From assembly GCF_000196115.1 (NCBI RefSeq), contig NC_005027.1, positions 1,984,001 to 2,048,000 on the forward strand: a stretch of DNA of 64,000 nt. Direction: 5' to 3'. The translations under genes and the position numbers were made by a program. Below, in pieces: positions 46,001 to 53,607 of this stretch. The notes beneath the pieces are model-generated. The model had not been told where the DNA came from and did no database searches. It saw only the letters and a list, made by a program, of their open reading frames with translations. The stretch comes from Rhodopirellula baltica SH 1. GTDB lineage: Bacteria; Planctomycetota; Planctomycetia; Pirellulales; Pirellulaceae. The number at the start of each line of letters is the position of its first letter. Position 1 is the first letter of the stretch.

Positions 46001-47835
46001 AGCCGTCGCCTGTCACACGTCGCTATCTCGCGTCGTTGTTGCAACGCATTCCCGAGAATCAACGACTCGGCATCGCTCGCGGATTGCTTCGACACACCGT
46101 CGACCAAAACGATCGCAATTTGCCTTGGTTGATCTGGTACGGAATCGAACCGGTGGTTGATACCGATGCCGAGGGAGTGATGAGTTTGGTTTCCAACAGC
46201 AACTGGAATCAACTGCAACGATTCGTGACTCGACGAACCGCTACTACACCCGAAGGAAGACAGGCGTTGGTGGGATCGATCGCAAAGCAAATCGAGAAGT
46301 TGCCAGAAGACTCTGCCATCAACAACCAGTTTGATTGGATGCTAGAAGAACTGTTGCAATCCGCTCGCAGTCGTGGCGGAGTTGCGATGCCCGCAGCATG
46401 GCCAAGGGTTTCGGGAATGCTTCGCAAGAAGGCATCCGCCCCCAGCACCAAAGATCTCGTTGGTGCTCTCGCTATCGAATTCGGCGATGCATCTGCTCTG
46501 CCCGAACTACGCACGATCCTCGCGAAAACGGATGAAGCGACCACCTCTCGATTGGACGCGTTGCGATTGCTCACCCAAGCCAAAGATCCCGAACTCGGTC
46601 AGTTGCTGCTCTCACTGATCGACGATCGTGACATCGGTGCTCATGCTGTTCGAGGGCTCGCACCATTCGACTCACCCGAGATCGCATCCACGCTGATCAA
46701 ACGGTTCAACGATTGGTCACCACAAAAGCAATCCGATGCCCTGGCAACATTGACTTCGCGAACCGGATCGGCCATGGAACTGATCCGTGCGATGGAAGAA
46801 GGCGTCATCCCACCGACCATCGTCCCCGCCTACGCAATTCGCAACGTGCTGTCTTTGCCATTCGAGGACGACACCGCTCGCGAACGCCTGGAAGCCGCAT
46901 GGGGACGGATTGGTTCGACGAGTGAGCAAGCCAAGCAATTGCATGCCAAATATTCCGCCTTGCTAACTCCCAAAACATTGGCATCCGCGAATCGGTCCGA
47001 AGGCAAAAAGCTGTACGAAGCAAATTGCGGTAAATGCCATCGGCTGTTTGGCGAAGGCGAACCGATCGGGCCCGATCTGACAGGTGCCAACCGCAGCGAC
47101 GTCAACTATTGGCTGGAGAATATCCTCCAGCCCAACGCCGTCATTGGCAACGCCTATCAAATGACATCGTTCTTGATGGACGATGGCCGTGTGGTTTCCG
47201 GATTGATTCGCTCACGCAACGAAGACGCGGTCACCGTGCAGACGACTTCCGAAATCATCGTGCTATCACTTGATGAAGTCGAAGTTGAAAAGCTTTCTGA
47301 GACGTCGTTGATGCCGGAAGGACAACTGGAGCCAATGAAGCCAAATCAAATTCGCGATTTGTTTGGCTACCTCATGAGCCCCGGGCCATCCTTCGCTCGT
47401 GAATGGGCGGTAGAAGCGGAGAGTCTTCTCGAGACTGCGGTTGTTTCGGGCGGGAAAGTTCAAAACCAAAACATGAAACCGTTCCACGACCAATGGTCCG
47501 CGGACAATCAACTGTGGTGGACCGGCGGCAAAGTTGGTTCAACATTAACGTTGAATGTACCGCACAACATCAACGGTCCTGCCGAAGTTCAAATGCACTT
47601 CACCGGTGCGGTCGACTACGCACAGCTATCGCTGAAAATCAATGACGCGGATGAGCAACAGTTCGATGGTTATTCACCGGACGTACGAGTCTTGCCTGCT
47701 ATCACGTGGGATCGAGTGGAACTGAAGACCGACGAACCTTTGACTATCGAAATCAAGATCACGGGCAAGCACGAGAAGGCGATCGCACGTTGGATGGCCG
47801 GAATCGACAGTGTTTCCATACGCCCCCTGCCGTGA
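43039..47835 (+). CDS. Secreted multidomain dehydrogenase-like / haem-binding protein
   Basis: 1598 aa from ATG at 43039 (the frame opens at 42913). A signal peptide (FLSFVTLVFGLNTTHAVAQ) is followed by FG-GAP/VCBS-type repeats with DxDGDG calcium loops (about 60-440). A PVC-type membrane-bound dehydrogenase propeller begins at 471 (MDVPDGFEVDVVASEPDLV) and runs to about 860. HEAT-like helices follow to about 1290. A Pirellula-type haem domain carries CGKCH (1330-1334) and GPDLTG. The last 130 residues look beta-rich and may bind carbohydrate. It probably oxidises a sugar-like substrate in the periplasm and passes electrons to its own haem. Confidence 0.85.
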   Translation: MNLFASLERPVSMATAAFLSFVTLVFGLNTTHAVAQTPQSELEYTDVGWESQQITDQFYAEGSAVGDLNGDGINDLVYGPVWYEGPDYQTRHELAEAKVVSVMAYSQHFFSHVCDVNADGKLDVISVGFPGRQATLYTNPGKTNASQSEQFWPAHTIAPRVSNESPAWVDLIPGGLPELVCARDRAYGYYTADSLDDPTQPWQWIAVSEPGTALEPFGHGLGVGDIDGDGNQDIIDRQHWWRQPDSALVESTGTADSKPLWQRQSWIAQPFGGGGAQMHVHDFDGDGDSDLVTSENAHGYGLAWFEQTRPGQFVQHQISGESSMQNPHGYATSQMHAVETIDVDGDGRRDIVTGKRYYAHGGKDAGGLQAPLVVWFRNVKSDQPGGLEFVPHVIHETSGVGVEVVTSDINGDGLVDVLTGNKRGLTVHIQTDLSDVPLAKRRHVAERWRTSKRPQDEYAIGLSPSESAKHMDVPDGFEVDVVASEPDLVQPIAMCFDDRGRIWMIEGNTYPTKAPDGEGKDRILILEDSDGDGSFETKKVFADGVNLASGIEVGFGGVWIGAAPELFFYPDNNRDDVPDAEPTVLLDGWGYQDTHETLNSFTWGMDGWLYGCHGVFTHSNVGKPGTPKKDRTPLNAGVWRYHPVRHEFEVYAHGTSNPWGVDFNENGDWFVSACVIPHLFHLSQGGRYFRQAGQHFNPHTYDDIKTIADHLHYGDGTFQSANSANRVDRDLVRRTAATTSMVGGGHAHAGLTIYQADDFPAHYRGELFFHNLHGHRIVREHLETEGSGFLGRHRPDFMMSNDHEQIGVGIMQGPDGALYTSDWHDDQTCHHRDHEIWDRTNGRLFRIRYGDLRPYRFDLSKLSDDQLVQNLTHANAYFVRQSQRILQERTASGELNRNKVAEALTALIQSDAPRRSRLQAVWTAWTSGLLPVEGEQHVAPNFVQTDLSSLLDDSDPIIRGWAMQLIGEHRQSLSSGLLAKLEEMSAGEPSPVTRRYLASLLQRIPENQRLGIARGLLRHTVDQNDRNLPWLIWYGIEPVVDTDAEGVMSLVSNSNWNQLQRFVTRRTATTPEGRQALVGSIAKQIEKLPEDSAINNQFDWMLEELLQSARSRGGVAMPAAWPRVSGMLRKKASAPSTKDLVGALAIEFGDASALPELRTILAKTDEATTSRLDALRLLTQAKDPELGQLLLSLIDDRDIGAHAVRGLAPFDSPEIASTLIKRFNDWSPQKQSDALATLTSRTGSAMELIRAMEEGVIPPTIVPAYAIRNVLSLPFEDDTARERLEAAWGRIGSTSEQAKQLHAKYSALLTPKTLASANRSEGKKLYEANCGKCHRLFGEGEPIGPDLTGANRSDVNYWLENILQPNAVIGNAYQMTSFLMDDGRVVSGLIRSRNEDAVTVQTTSEIIVLSLDEVEVEKLSETSLMPEGQLEPMKPNQIRDLFGYLMSPGPSFAREWAVEAESLLETAVVSGGKVQNQNMKPFHDQWSADNQLWWTGGKVGSTLTLNVPHNINGPAEVQMHFTGAVDYAQLSLKINDADEQQFDGYSPDVRVLPAITWDRVELKTDEPLTIEIKITGKHEKAIARWMAGIDSVSIRPLP

Positions 47836-47865
47836 CCGTGGCCCCCGGGTCCCCAGGGTCCCCAA

Positions 47866-48128
47866 ATCAGCCGCAGGCCGTTAGGCCCGGATCTCACCCC
47901 GACATCCCAACCGGCCTAACATTCCAATCAATTACGAACTCACGCCAACCGCGGCTAACGCCCAATGGCGTTTACTTTACAAATTCACCCTCCCCCTGGG
48001 AGGGTCGAGCGAAGCGAGGGGAGGGCTACACACCGGGTTCTAGGTTCGCCCTCCCCGGCCCGAAGCGGGCCGCCCCTCCCTGAGGGAGGGTGAAGTAAGT
48101 GCCATTCGGCTAACGCCGTGCGGCTCAT
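47866..48128. repeat. Palindromic repeat unit, copy 1, split by an insertion
   Basis: It begins ATCAGCCGCAGGCCGTTAGG and ends GGCTAACGCCGTGCGGCTCAT read across its right edge. After removing the 145-bp insert and one 10-bp duplicate it is 108 bp; copies 2 and 3 are 117 bp, the difference being about 9 nt in the middle. The two ends are near-complementary to each other, so the unit is a palindrome. Confidence 0.85.
47963..48107. mobile_element. 145-bp miniature inverted-repeat element
   Basis: It begins CAATGGCGTTTACTT and ends AAGTAAGTGCCATTC, which are inverted copies with two or three mismatches. Further inward, TTCACCCTCCC on the left faces GGGAGGGTGAA on the right. GGCTAACGCC stands directly outside both ends (47953-47962 and 48108-48117) as a 10-bp target duplication. 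The interior is a set of GC-rich hairpins with no open frame. Copies 2 and 3 of the host repeat keep the empty site. It must be mobilised by a transposase elsewhere, if at all. Confidence 0.85.
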
Positions 48129-48140
48129 ACCAGCACCCAC

Positions 48141-48257
48141 ATCAGCCGCAGGCCGTTAGGCCCGGTTCCCACTCCGACGTCCCAACCGGCCCAACACTCC
48201 GACCAATCGCGAGCTCGCTTCCGACGCACCAACCGCGGCTAACGCCGTGCGGCTCAT
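48141..48257. repeat. Palindromic repeat unit, copy 2
   Basis: 117 bp, uninterrupted. Same opening (ATCAGCCGCAGGCCG) and ending (GCCGTGCGGCTCAT) as copy 1. It starts 130 bp before copy 3. Confidence 0.87.
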
Positions 48258-48270
48258 TACCAGCATCCAC

Positions 48271-48387
48271 ATCAGCCGATGGCCGTTAGGCCCGGTTCTC
48301 ACACCGACATCCCAACCAGCCCAACACTCCGACCAAACACGAGCTCACTCCCGCCACACCAACCGCGGTTAACGCCGTGCGGCTCAA
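48271..48387. repeat. Palindromic repeat unit, copy 3
   Basis: 117 bp, with a few substitutions (GCCGATGGCCG, GGTTAACGCC). It abuts the downstream end of the SMP-30 gene. Confidence 0.85.
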
Positions 48388-48449
48388 TTGGCGGTGCCAA
48401 TCGGTCTGCATCTCACTGGTCAAACTCGTTACCGGTCGACGAACAACGT

Positions 48450-49421
48450 TCAAACAGGCCAGACAGTTCGCTCGAACGATTCGTCGGCGGCGACGTCCGT
48501 TTCACCGAGGAACAGTTGTCCCGCGTTTGGACATTTGGATTGATCTTCAGCGCTGAAGTTTTCGATAGCGGTGGTGATCACCAACTTCAGTTTGCCTTCG
48601 TGAGGTACCAAGGCCGGACAAGTGTTCTGAGGTGACCCAGGAGTCTGCCAAATCGTTCGTAGTTCTCCGGTCGCCAAGTCATAAAGTCGTGTCTCGCCGT
48701 GTTCCGCCACACCGGGATGGAAGATCGCGACGATGATTCCTTTGCCATCAGGTGTCAAAATAGCTCCGTCAGGAACTCCGGGATCATCAGTCAAATCCAA
48801 GACCACGCGAGCCTCGCCAATGGTGCCCGCTTCGATGTCCAACGGATACTCGACGACTTTTCGAGTGGGTGAATCAATGTCCAACAAAAACAGTTTGCCG
48901 GAATCGTCCCTGCGGATCATCTTGCCGTTGCTGCAAATCTGATCGTCTCGAAGGCGAATCAGCTTTTTGTCGCTTCCCCGATACAAATACAACCCGGCCT
49001 TTTTCTCTGCGAATTCTAAATCCTTCGTTCCGAAGATCAGGTTGTCATCAATCGCCAATCCATCGTTGATGATCGTGTTGGTCACGTCGCTATCAACACC
49101 ATCGAAGAATGGTGTCCACTCGCCCGAGTTGATGTCAAAAATACCGAGCGAACGCTCCACTCCAGCAACAAACTTGCCCGCTGTTCGACATTGAAACGCG
49201 AATCCGGGACGACCGGGCAAGTCATGCGACTGGTTGGTTTGCGTCGCCAAGTCCAACACATTGATACTGCCATGTAACACGTCGGCACCGTGTTGGATTC
49301 CCACCCATGACAGCTTTCCATCCGCAACCATCGCCATCGGTCCTTCGGGTAGGAAACGCAAGGCATCGTTGTCGGGAACGTTCAGTGGGCTGGCGATGCG
49401 GACTTCGGGTGCAGACGACAT
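48450..49421 (-). CDS. SMP-30/gluconolactonase-like beta-propeller protein
   Basis: 323 aa, no signal peptide seen. It fits the SMP-30/LRE family of calcium-bound propeller lactonases: FLPEGPMA near the N terminus (metal Glu), TIINDGLAID (Asn-Asp) and GVPDGAILTPDG (Asp). It may hydrolyse a sugar lactone, which would suit the sugar-oxidising neighbour upstream, but this is inference. The palindromic repeat cluster lies directly after its stop. Confidence 0.8.
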   Translation of the reverse strand: MSSAPEVRIASPLNVPDNDALRFLPEGPMAMVADGKLSWVGIQHGADVLHGSINVLDLATQTNQSHDLPGRPGFAFQCRTAGKFVAGVERSLGIFDINSGEWTPFFDGVDSDVTNTIINDGLAIDDNLIFGTKDLEFAEKKAGLYLYRGSDKKLIRLRDDQICSNGKMIRRDDSGKLFLLDIDSPTRKVVEYPLDIEAGTIGEARVVLDLTDDPGVPDGAILTPDGKGIIVAIFHPGVAEHGETRLYDLATGELRTIWQTPGSPQNTCPALVPHEGKLKLVITTAIENFSAEDQSKCPNAGQLFLGETDVAADESFERTVWPV

Positions 49422-49553
49422 ATCGATTCAGGCTTGCGAGAGAACAGGGATGAAAGCGACGGATTGTAGGACCGCACGGTGAGTTCAACCACCATCGGCA
49501 AAGCACTGCTACCGAGCATTTGGCTTACACACACCAGGCAATCTTCTGGGCTC

Positions 49554-49811
49554 TCAGATTCCCATTTGAGACAGCATGTCGGCGACGCGGCCAGCGTTTT
49601 CCGTCAGCACCGGATGCGACTCGCGAAAGTGTTCGACTTGTTTTTGCCATCGTTCGGCCAAGGTCGCTGAGTTGACGTCTTGCTCGTCCAAAGTCTCTCG
49701 AATCTCATCGAGTTCGGCTTTCAAACGAGCGATCTCGGCTGGGTCCAGGTCATCGATGTCAGCGAGTTGCTCATGAAGGCGAGCAATCGTGGCGTCCAAT
49801 TCACTTCTCAT
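49554..49811 (-). CDS. DUF4404-family small protein
   Basis: 85 aa from ATG at 49811; codons further upstream do not fit. It is nearly all helix and heptad-like (LDATIARLHEQLADIDDL, then LKAELDEIRETLDEQ), ending VADMLSQMGI. The family is uncharacterised and probably forms a coiled coil. Cytoplasmic. It lies 132 bp upstream of the SMP-30 gene on the same strand. Confidence 0.72.
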   Translation of the reverse strand: MRSELDATIARLHEQLADIDDLDPAEIARLKAELDEIRETLDEQDVNSATLAERWQKQVEHFRESHPVLTENAGRVADMLSQMGI

Positions 49812-50306
49812 GAGCGTGGGTCTCAGTCTAAAAAAGGGGGTGATCGAAAACGCCGCGTTGAGTTGCACGGTGATGCGCTGCGTAATCGCCACCGAACGAG
49901 ATCGCTCGTACGAGGTGCGAAGCAGACTGCATACGAACTGGCGGACGCAGGGCCGACAGCATCAAAGTTCCCACACCAGTGAGAACAAACACGGTCTTCG
50001 ATCGTTATTGTATCGTTCGCAACTCCACTTCGCGGAAGTGGACATCACGCGAACATCTGACGTCCGTTGGTACCCGGCTTTCAATTCCGAACCGTTCCCT
50101 CGTGACAACCCTCCACCGAATGGGCCCTATGTAACGGCCCACCAATTGGAAGTTGAATCGATTCACCGGAATGAACCGACCAATCCGAACATCCGACAGT
50201 GTTTTGGGAGCACAAACCGCCGCAGGGGTGGTGCGACGGGCGTCAGCGTGGATTATTCTGAGTCAAACCCACTCGACTTTTCTCTCCTCCCGTGGTTGTT
50301 CCGTCC
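49812..50306. other. Divergent intergenic region
   Basis: About 495 bp between DUF4404 and the ExbB gene. It should hold the promoter of the exbB-exbD operon; nothing specific was recognised. Confidence 0.45.
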
Positions 50307-51200
50307 ATGATGCGTCTTGCTGAACCGTTGGCTTCTCGAACTTGGCTCTTCACGGTGGGGATTGTTCTCGCATCTTTGGTTTTTGCTGGGTCGTCTTTCT
50401 CGCCCACGTTTGCACAAGATGATGCGATGGCTGAGTTCGGCGACGATCCCGTCGACGAAGCTCCCGCCGAACCCGCTGGGGCAGGTGCTGCTGAGCAACC
50501 TGCCGGTGATGCGGCAGGCAACGGGAACGCCGGCAACTCGCAGCCACCCGCGACCGATCAATCCTTGTTGGAATGGGTCTTCGAATCACTCGGTGTCGCC
50601 TACCTGATCGTCTTCTTGGCCTTGTCCGTGACGCTGGTCTCGCTCTTCGTGATGAACATGTTGGCCGCTCGCCGCGACACGCTCTGCCCGACCGAGCTGG
50701 TGGAAGAGTTCAGTCAGCGACTCGCCGCGAATGACAATCAAGGTGCCTACGACCTGGCAAAAGCCGACGAATCAGTGCTTGGACAAGTCTTGGCGGCGGG
50801 TTTGGCAAAGGTCAGCAAGGGATACAACAAAGCTCTCGAAGCAATGCAGGAAGTCGGCGAAGAGGAAAGCATGAAGCTCGAACACCGACTGAGCTACATG
50901 GCTTTGATCGGTAACCTGTCGCCCATGATTGGATTGTTCGGAACGGTTCAAGGGATGATTTCATCTTTCCAAGTCATTGCTTTGGGTGGCTCCACTCCCA
51001 AACCATCTGATCTGGCGGCTGGTATCTCGACCGCTCTTTTCACCACGCTCGTCGGTCTCGCCGTCGCCATCCCCGCGATCGCGGCCTACAACATTCTTCG
51101 CAACCGCGTCGCTCGCCTGCTCCTTGAAGTGGGCGTGGAAAGCGAAAACCTGATGAGCAAATTTGAAGACATGTCGCCCAAGTCAGGAGCCCGTGGCTGA
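50307..51200 (+). CDS. exbB: MotA/TolQ/ExbB-family proton-channel protein
   Basis: 297 aa. A signal-like segment (TVGIVLASLVFAGSSFSPTFAQ) and a Pro/Ala/Glu-rich leader precede three membrane helices (about 95-115, 205-225, 250-270). The family core NLSPMIGLFGTVQGMISSF is clear. With ExbD it forms an inner-membrane motor that uses the proton gradient to energise outer-membrane transport or envelope movement. Its stop overlaps the start of the first exbD gene by one base. Starts at 50310 and 50292 are also possible. Confidence 0.88.
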   Translation: MMRLAEPLASRTWLFTVGIVLASLVFAGSSFSPTFAQDDAMAEFGDDPVDEAPAEPAGAGAAEQPAGDAAGNGNAGNSQPPATDQSLLEWVFESLGVAYLIVFLALSVTLVSLFVMNMLAARRDTLCPTELVEEFSQRLAANDNQGAYDLAKADESVLGQVLAAGLAKVSKGYNKALEAMQEVGEEESMKLEHRLSYMALIGNLSPMIGLFGTVQGMISSFQVIALGGSTPKPSDLAAGISTALFTTLVGLAVAIPAIAAYNILRNRVARLLLEVGVESENLMSKFEDMSPKSGARG

Positions 51201-51637
51201 TGCGAGTCAAACGCACCGAAGTCGACATGGCGGAAGGTGACATGACACCCATGATCGACATGACGTTTCAGTTGATCGCCTTTTTCATGGTGTTGATCAA
51301 CTTCGCTCAAACCGAGGCCAACGACAACGTCGTGTTGCCAAACAGCCGTTTGGTGAAGCCACCTGAAGTCGCGCTCGAGTTTCCTATCATTCTGCACGTC
51401 GGAGCCGATGGCCGAGTTTTCCTGGGCGGTGATGATTACACCGCTGAAACATTACGAATTGGTCTGGACCGTGAACTGGCGGTCATTCGTGCCGAAGGCA
51501 AAGCGGTCAGCGACGCCAACGTGATCATCCGAGGACACAAGGACGTTGCGGCGGGCGAGGTTCAAGAGATCATCCGCGTTTGCCAAGATTCCAAGCTGGA
51601 AAACTTTGCTCTGCGCGTCAAAGAGGATCGCTCATGA
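51200..51637 (+). CDS. exbD: ExbD/TolR-family protein, first copy
   Basis: 145 aa. The short cytoplasmic N terminus (MRVKRTEVDMAEGDMTPMID) leads into one membrane helix (MTFQLIAFFMVLINFAQ) and a periplasmic domain. The Asp just before the helix (in TPMIDMTF) is the proton-carrying residue of the family. It overlaps exbB by one base and the second exbD by 4 bp (ATGA), so the three are made together. Confidence 0.9.
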   Translation: MRVKRTEVDMAEGDMTPMIDMTFQLIAFFMVLINFAQTEANDNVVLPNSRLVKPPEVALEFPIILHVGADGRVFLGGDDYTAETLRIGLDRELAVIRAEGKAVSDANVIIRGHKDVAAGEVQEIIRVCQDSKLENFALRVKEDRS

Positions 51638-52125
51638 AAATTCGCAACCGCGAAACCAGCCAGGGCACTGAGCTGAACATGACCAGCATGATTGACATTG
51701 TCTTTCTGCTGCTAATCTTCTTTGTGATGACGTTCAAAATTGTCGAGATGGAAGGCGACTTCAGCATCAAAATGCCGTTGGCAGGCGATGGCAGCGGTGC
51801 GTTGGATACGACGGAATTGCCTTTGAAGCTGCGTCTTCGCTCCGACGCGGCTGGGTCACTCGCTGGGATCGAGCTGAACGATATTCAAATGGGTAACGAC
51901 GCGACCAGCTTCGACAAATTGCGAGCCAACGTGATTGGTTTGATCGGCACATCGACTCCCATGGAAGTGGAAGCGGGCGAGGGTCCCGAAATCGAAATCG
52001 ACACCGACTACAACCTGCGGTACGAATATGTCATTCGTGCCATCACCGCGGTCAGTGGTTACAAAGACGGCGATCAGGTGGTCAAATTGATCGAGAAGAT
52101 CAAATTTGCCAAACCGAGACGCTGA
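51634..52125 (+). CDS. exbD: ExbD/TolR-family protein, second copy
   Basis: 163 aa from ATG at 51634, overlapping the stop of the first copy. It carries the same key segment (LNMTSMIDIVFLLLIFFVMTF) with the conserved Asp, then a periplasmic domain of about 120 residues. Two different ExbD proteins in one operon suggest a heteromeric ExbB-ExbD-ExbD motor. No TonB is seen nearby. Confidence 0.9.
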   Translation: MKIRNRETSQGTELNMTSMIDIVFLLLIFFVMTFKIVEMEGDFSIKMPLAGDGSGALDTTELPLKLRLRSDAAGSLAGIELNDIQMGNDATSFDKLRANVIGLIGTSTPMEVEAGEGPEIEIDTDYNLRYEYVIRAITAVSGYKDGDQVVKLIEKIKFAKPRR

Positions 52126-52288
52126 TCCGTGGTTGGCGAAGGAAACGACGGGAAATTGTTGGCTGGCCGTACCGGCTGGTGCATCGCGCCGCTGCTGCGT
52201 GCGACCGGCACCTGACCACATTCCCAATCCTTGCTAATCAACCGATGAAGCCGTCCGGATTCCGACGTCGCTTTGATACTGTTACTCG

Positions 52289-53023
52289 TTGATACTGCTA
52301 CTCGACAACTACGACTCCTTCGTTCACAACGTCGCGCGTTATCTCCGCGTCGCTGCTCGCCGGAACCGCGCAGGCAACAACTTGCCGATGGAAGACGAAC
52401 CCGGCAAAGGGTTGCAAACGAAGGTCGTCCGCAGTGATTCGTTGTCGGTGGAACAGATCATTGAGATGAATCCAAGTGCGATCGTGATCTCACCCGGTCC
52501 CCATGGCCCCGAATCCGCAGGATGTTCGCTGGATGTGGTCCAACGGCTCGCGGGCAAAATTCCAATTCTAGGAATCTGCCTCGGACATCAAACCATCGCG
52601 GCCGCCTACGGTGCGAAAGTCGTCGTCGGTCCGCCGATGCACGGGATGGCCGTTCCAGTCAATCATCGCGGCGTGAGTGTGTTCGCTGGATTGCCTTCCA
52701 CCATCGAAGTCGGACGATATCACTCGCTTCGAGTGGATGCTGCGACGCTGCCAAAGTCATTGCAGATCACCGCGTGGGCAGCGGACGATCCAACATTGAT
52801 CATGGGACTAGCAGATCACCGACGCTGCGTTCATGGGGTCCAGTTCCATCCCGAGTCTTTGCTCACGCAAGGCGGACTGGCCATGTTTGAACACTTCATC
52901 GGAATGGCTCAAAGGCATCAACCCGAACACCAACCGTCGGTCCAAGGTTCACGCTTTCAACGCACGACCATTCCGCCGATCTCGATTTCGCAACCCGACG
53001 CCGGTGGGGGTGCGACGTCATGA
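52289..53023 (+). CDS. Glutamine amidotransferase, PabA/TrpG-type
   Basis: 244 aa with a TTG start (MILLLDNYDSFVHNVARYL). It supplies ammonia for p-aminobenzoate or anthranilate synthesis. The class-I amidotransferase triad is present: Cys97 in GICLGHQ, His187 and Glu189 in QFHPES. An insertion after the first helix (RAGNNLPMEDEPGKGLQTK) and a C-terminal tail make it longer than the usual 190-200. The next gene overlaps its stop by 4 bp; with DUF447 and mptG downstream, a p-aminobenzoate role is likelier than anthranilate (inference). Confidence 0.85.
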   Translation: MILLLDNYDSFVHNVARYLRVAARRNRAGNNLPMEDEPGKGLQTKVVRSDSLSVEQIIEMNPSAIVISPGPHGPESAGCSLDVVQRLAGKIPILGICLGHQTIAAAYGAKVVVGPPMHGMAVPVNHRGVSVFAGLPSTIEVGRYHSLRVDAATLPKSLQITAWAADDPTLIMGLADHRRCVHGVQFHPESLLTQGGLAMFEHFIGMAQRHQPEHQPSVQGSRFQRTTIPPISISQPDAGGGATS

Positions 53024-53607
53024 TCTTGGAATCATTGGTCACGACACTCGACGAACAGGGACGCATCAACCTGGCACCGCTGGGACCGATCGTGTTGCCA
53101 CCGCAATCGCCTGGTGGCCTTCCGCAGTTCTTGCTTCGTCCCTACGAGGGATCGACCACTTGCGACAATTTGCTCGCAAGTGGAAACGCCGTCATTCATG
53201 TGATCGACGATGCTCTACTGATCGCGAAAACAGCGATTGGCAAAGTCGACGCGAGCGATTTGGTCGTCCCCATTCCTGGATTGGAAGACACCCATGTGCG
53301 ATTGAAGCGATGTCATCGTTGGTTCGCCGTTCGAGTCACGCAGCGTGCCGGAACGCCACCACGACACGAGCTCACCGCGAGATGTCTGGCTTCGGGATTG
53401 GTCGACCCATTTTTTGGATTCAATCGTGCCAAGCATGCGGTGATCGAAGCCGCTGTTGCCGCCACGCGGTTGCATCTGCTGCCTCCCGAGGAAATCGAAG
53501 AAGAACTCGAGCGAGCTCGAATCGCGATCGAAAAAACCGGCGGTGAGCCTGAGCGAGAAGCGTTGCAATTGATTCGGCGACACGTGCGAGAGTCGTCGAT
53601 CTCATGA
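53020..53607 (+). CDS. DUF447-family protein, methanopterin-linked
   Basis: 195 aa, cytoplasmic. It matches the DUF447 family, found in organisms with tetrahydromethanopterin and resembling flavin-binding split-barrel proteins (family assignment from memory). Visible segments are LAPLGPIVLPPQ, FLLRPYEGSTTCDNL, DPFFGFNRAKHAVIEAAV and a helical C terminus (EEIEEELERARIAIEK). Its start overlaps the amidotransferase stop (ATGA) and its stop overlaps the mptG start, so it belongs to a tightly coupled trio. Confidence 0.78.
   Translation: MILESLVTTLDEQGRINLAPLGPIVLPPQSPGGLPQFLLRPYEGSTTCDNLLASGNAVIHVIDDALLIAKTAIGKVDASDLVVPIPGLEDTHVRLKRCHRWFAVRVTQRAGTPPRHELTARCLASGLVDPFFGFNRAKHAVIEAAVAATRLHLLPPEEIEEELERARIAIEKTGGEPEREALQLIRRHVRESSIS

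Larger units (their letters stand above)
47836..48449. other. Intergenic region filled with nested repeats
   Basis: About 610 bp, no gene supported. It consists almost wholly of three copies of a palindromic unit, one of them split by a miniature element (listed separately). Confidence 0.85.

Noticed and set aside
47866..48387. Possible CRISPR array
   Set aside because: Units are over 100 bp, palindromic and near-identical throughout, with no short repeat and variable spacer pattern and no cas gene.
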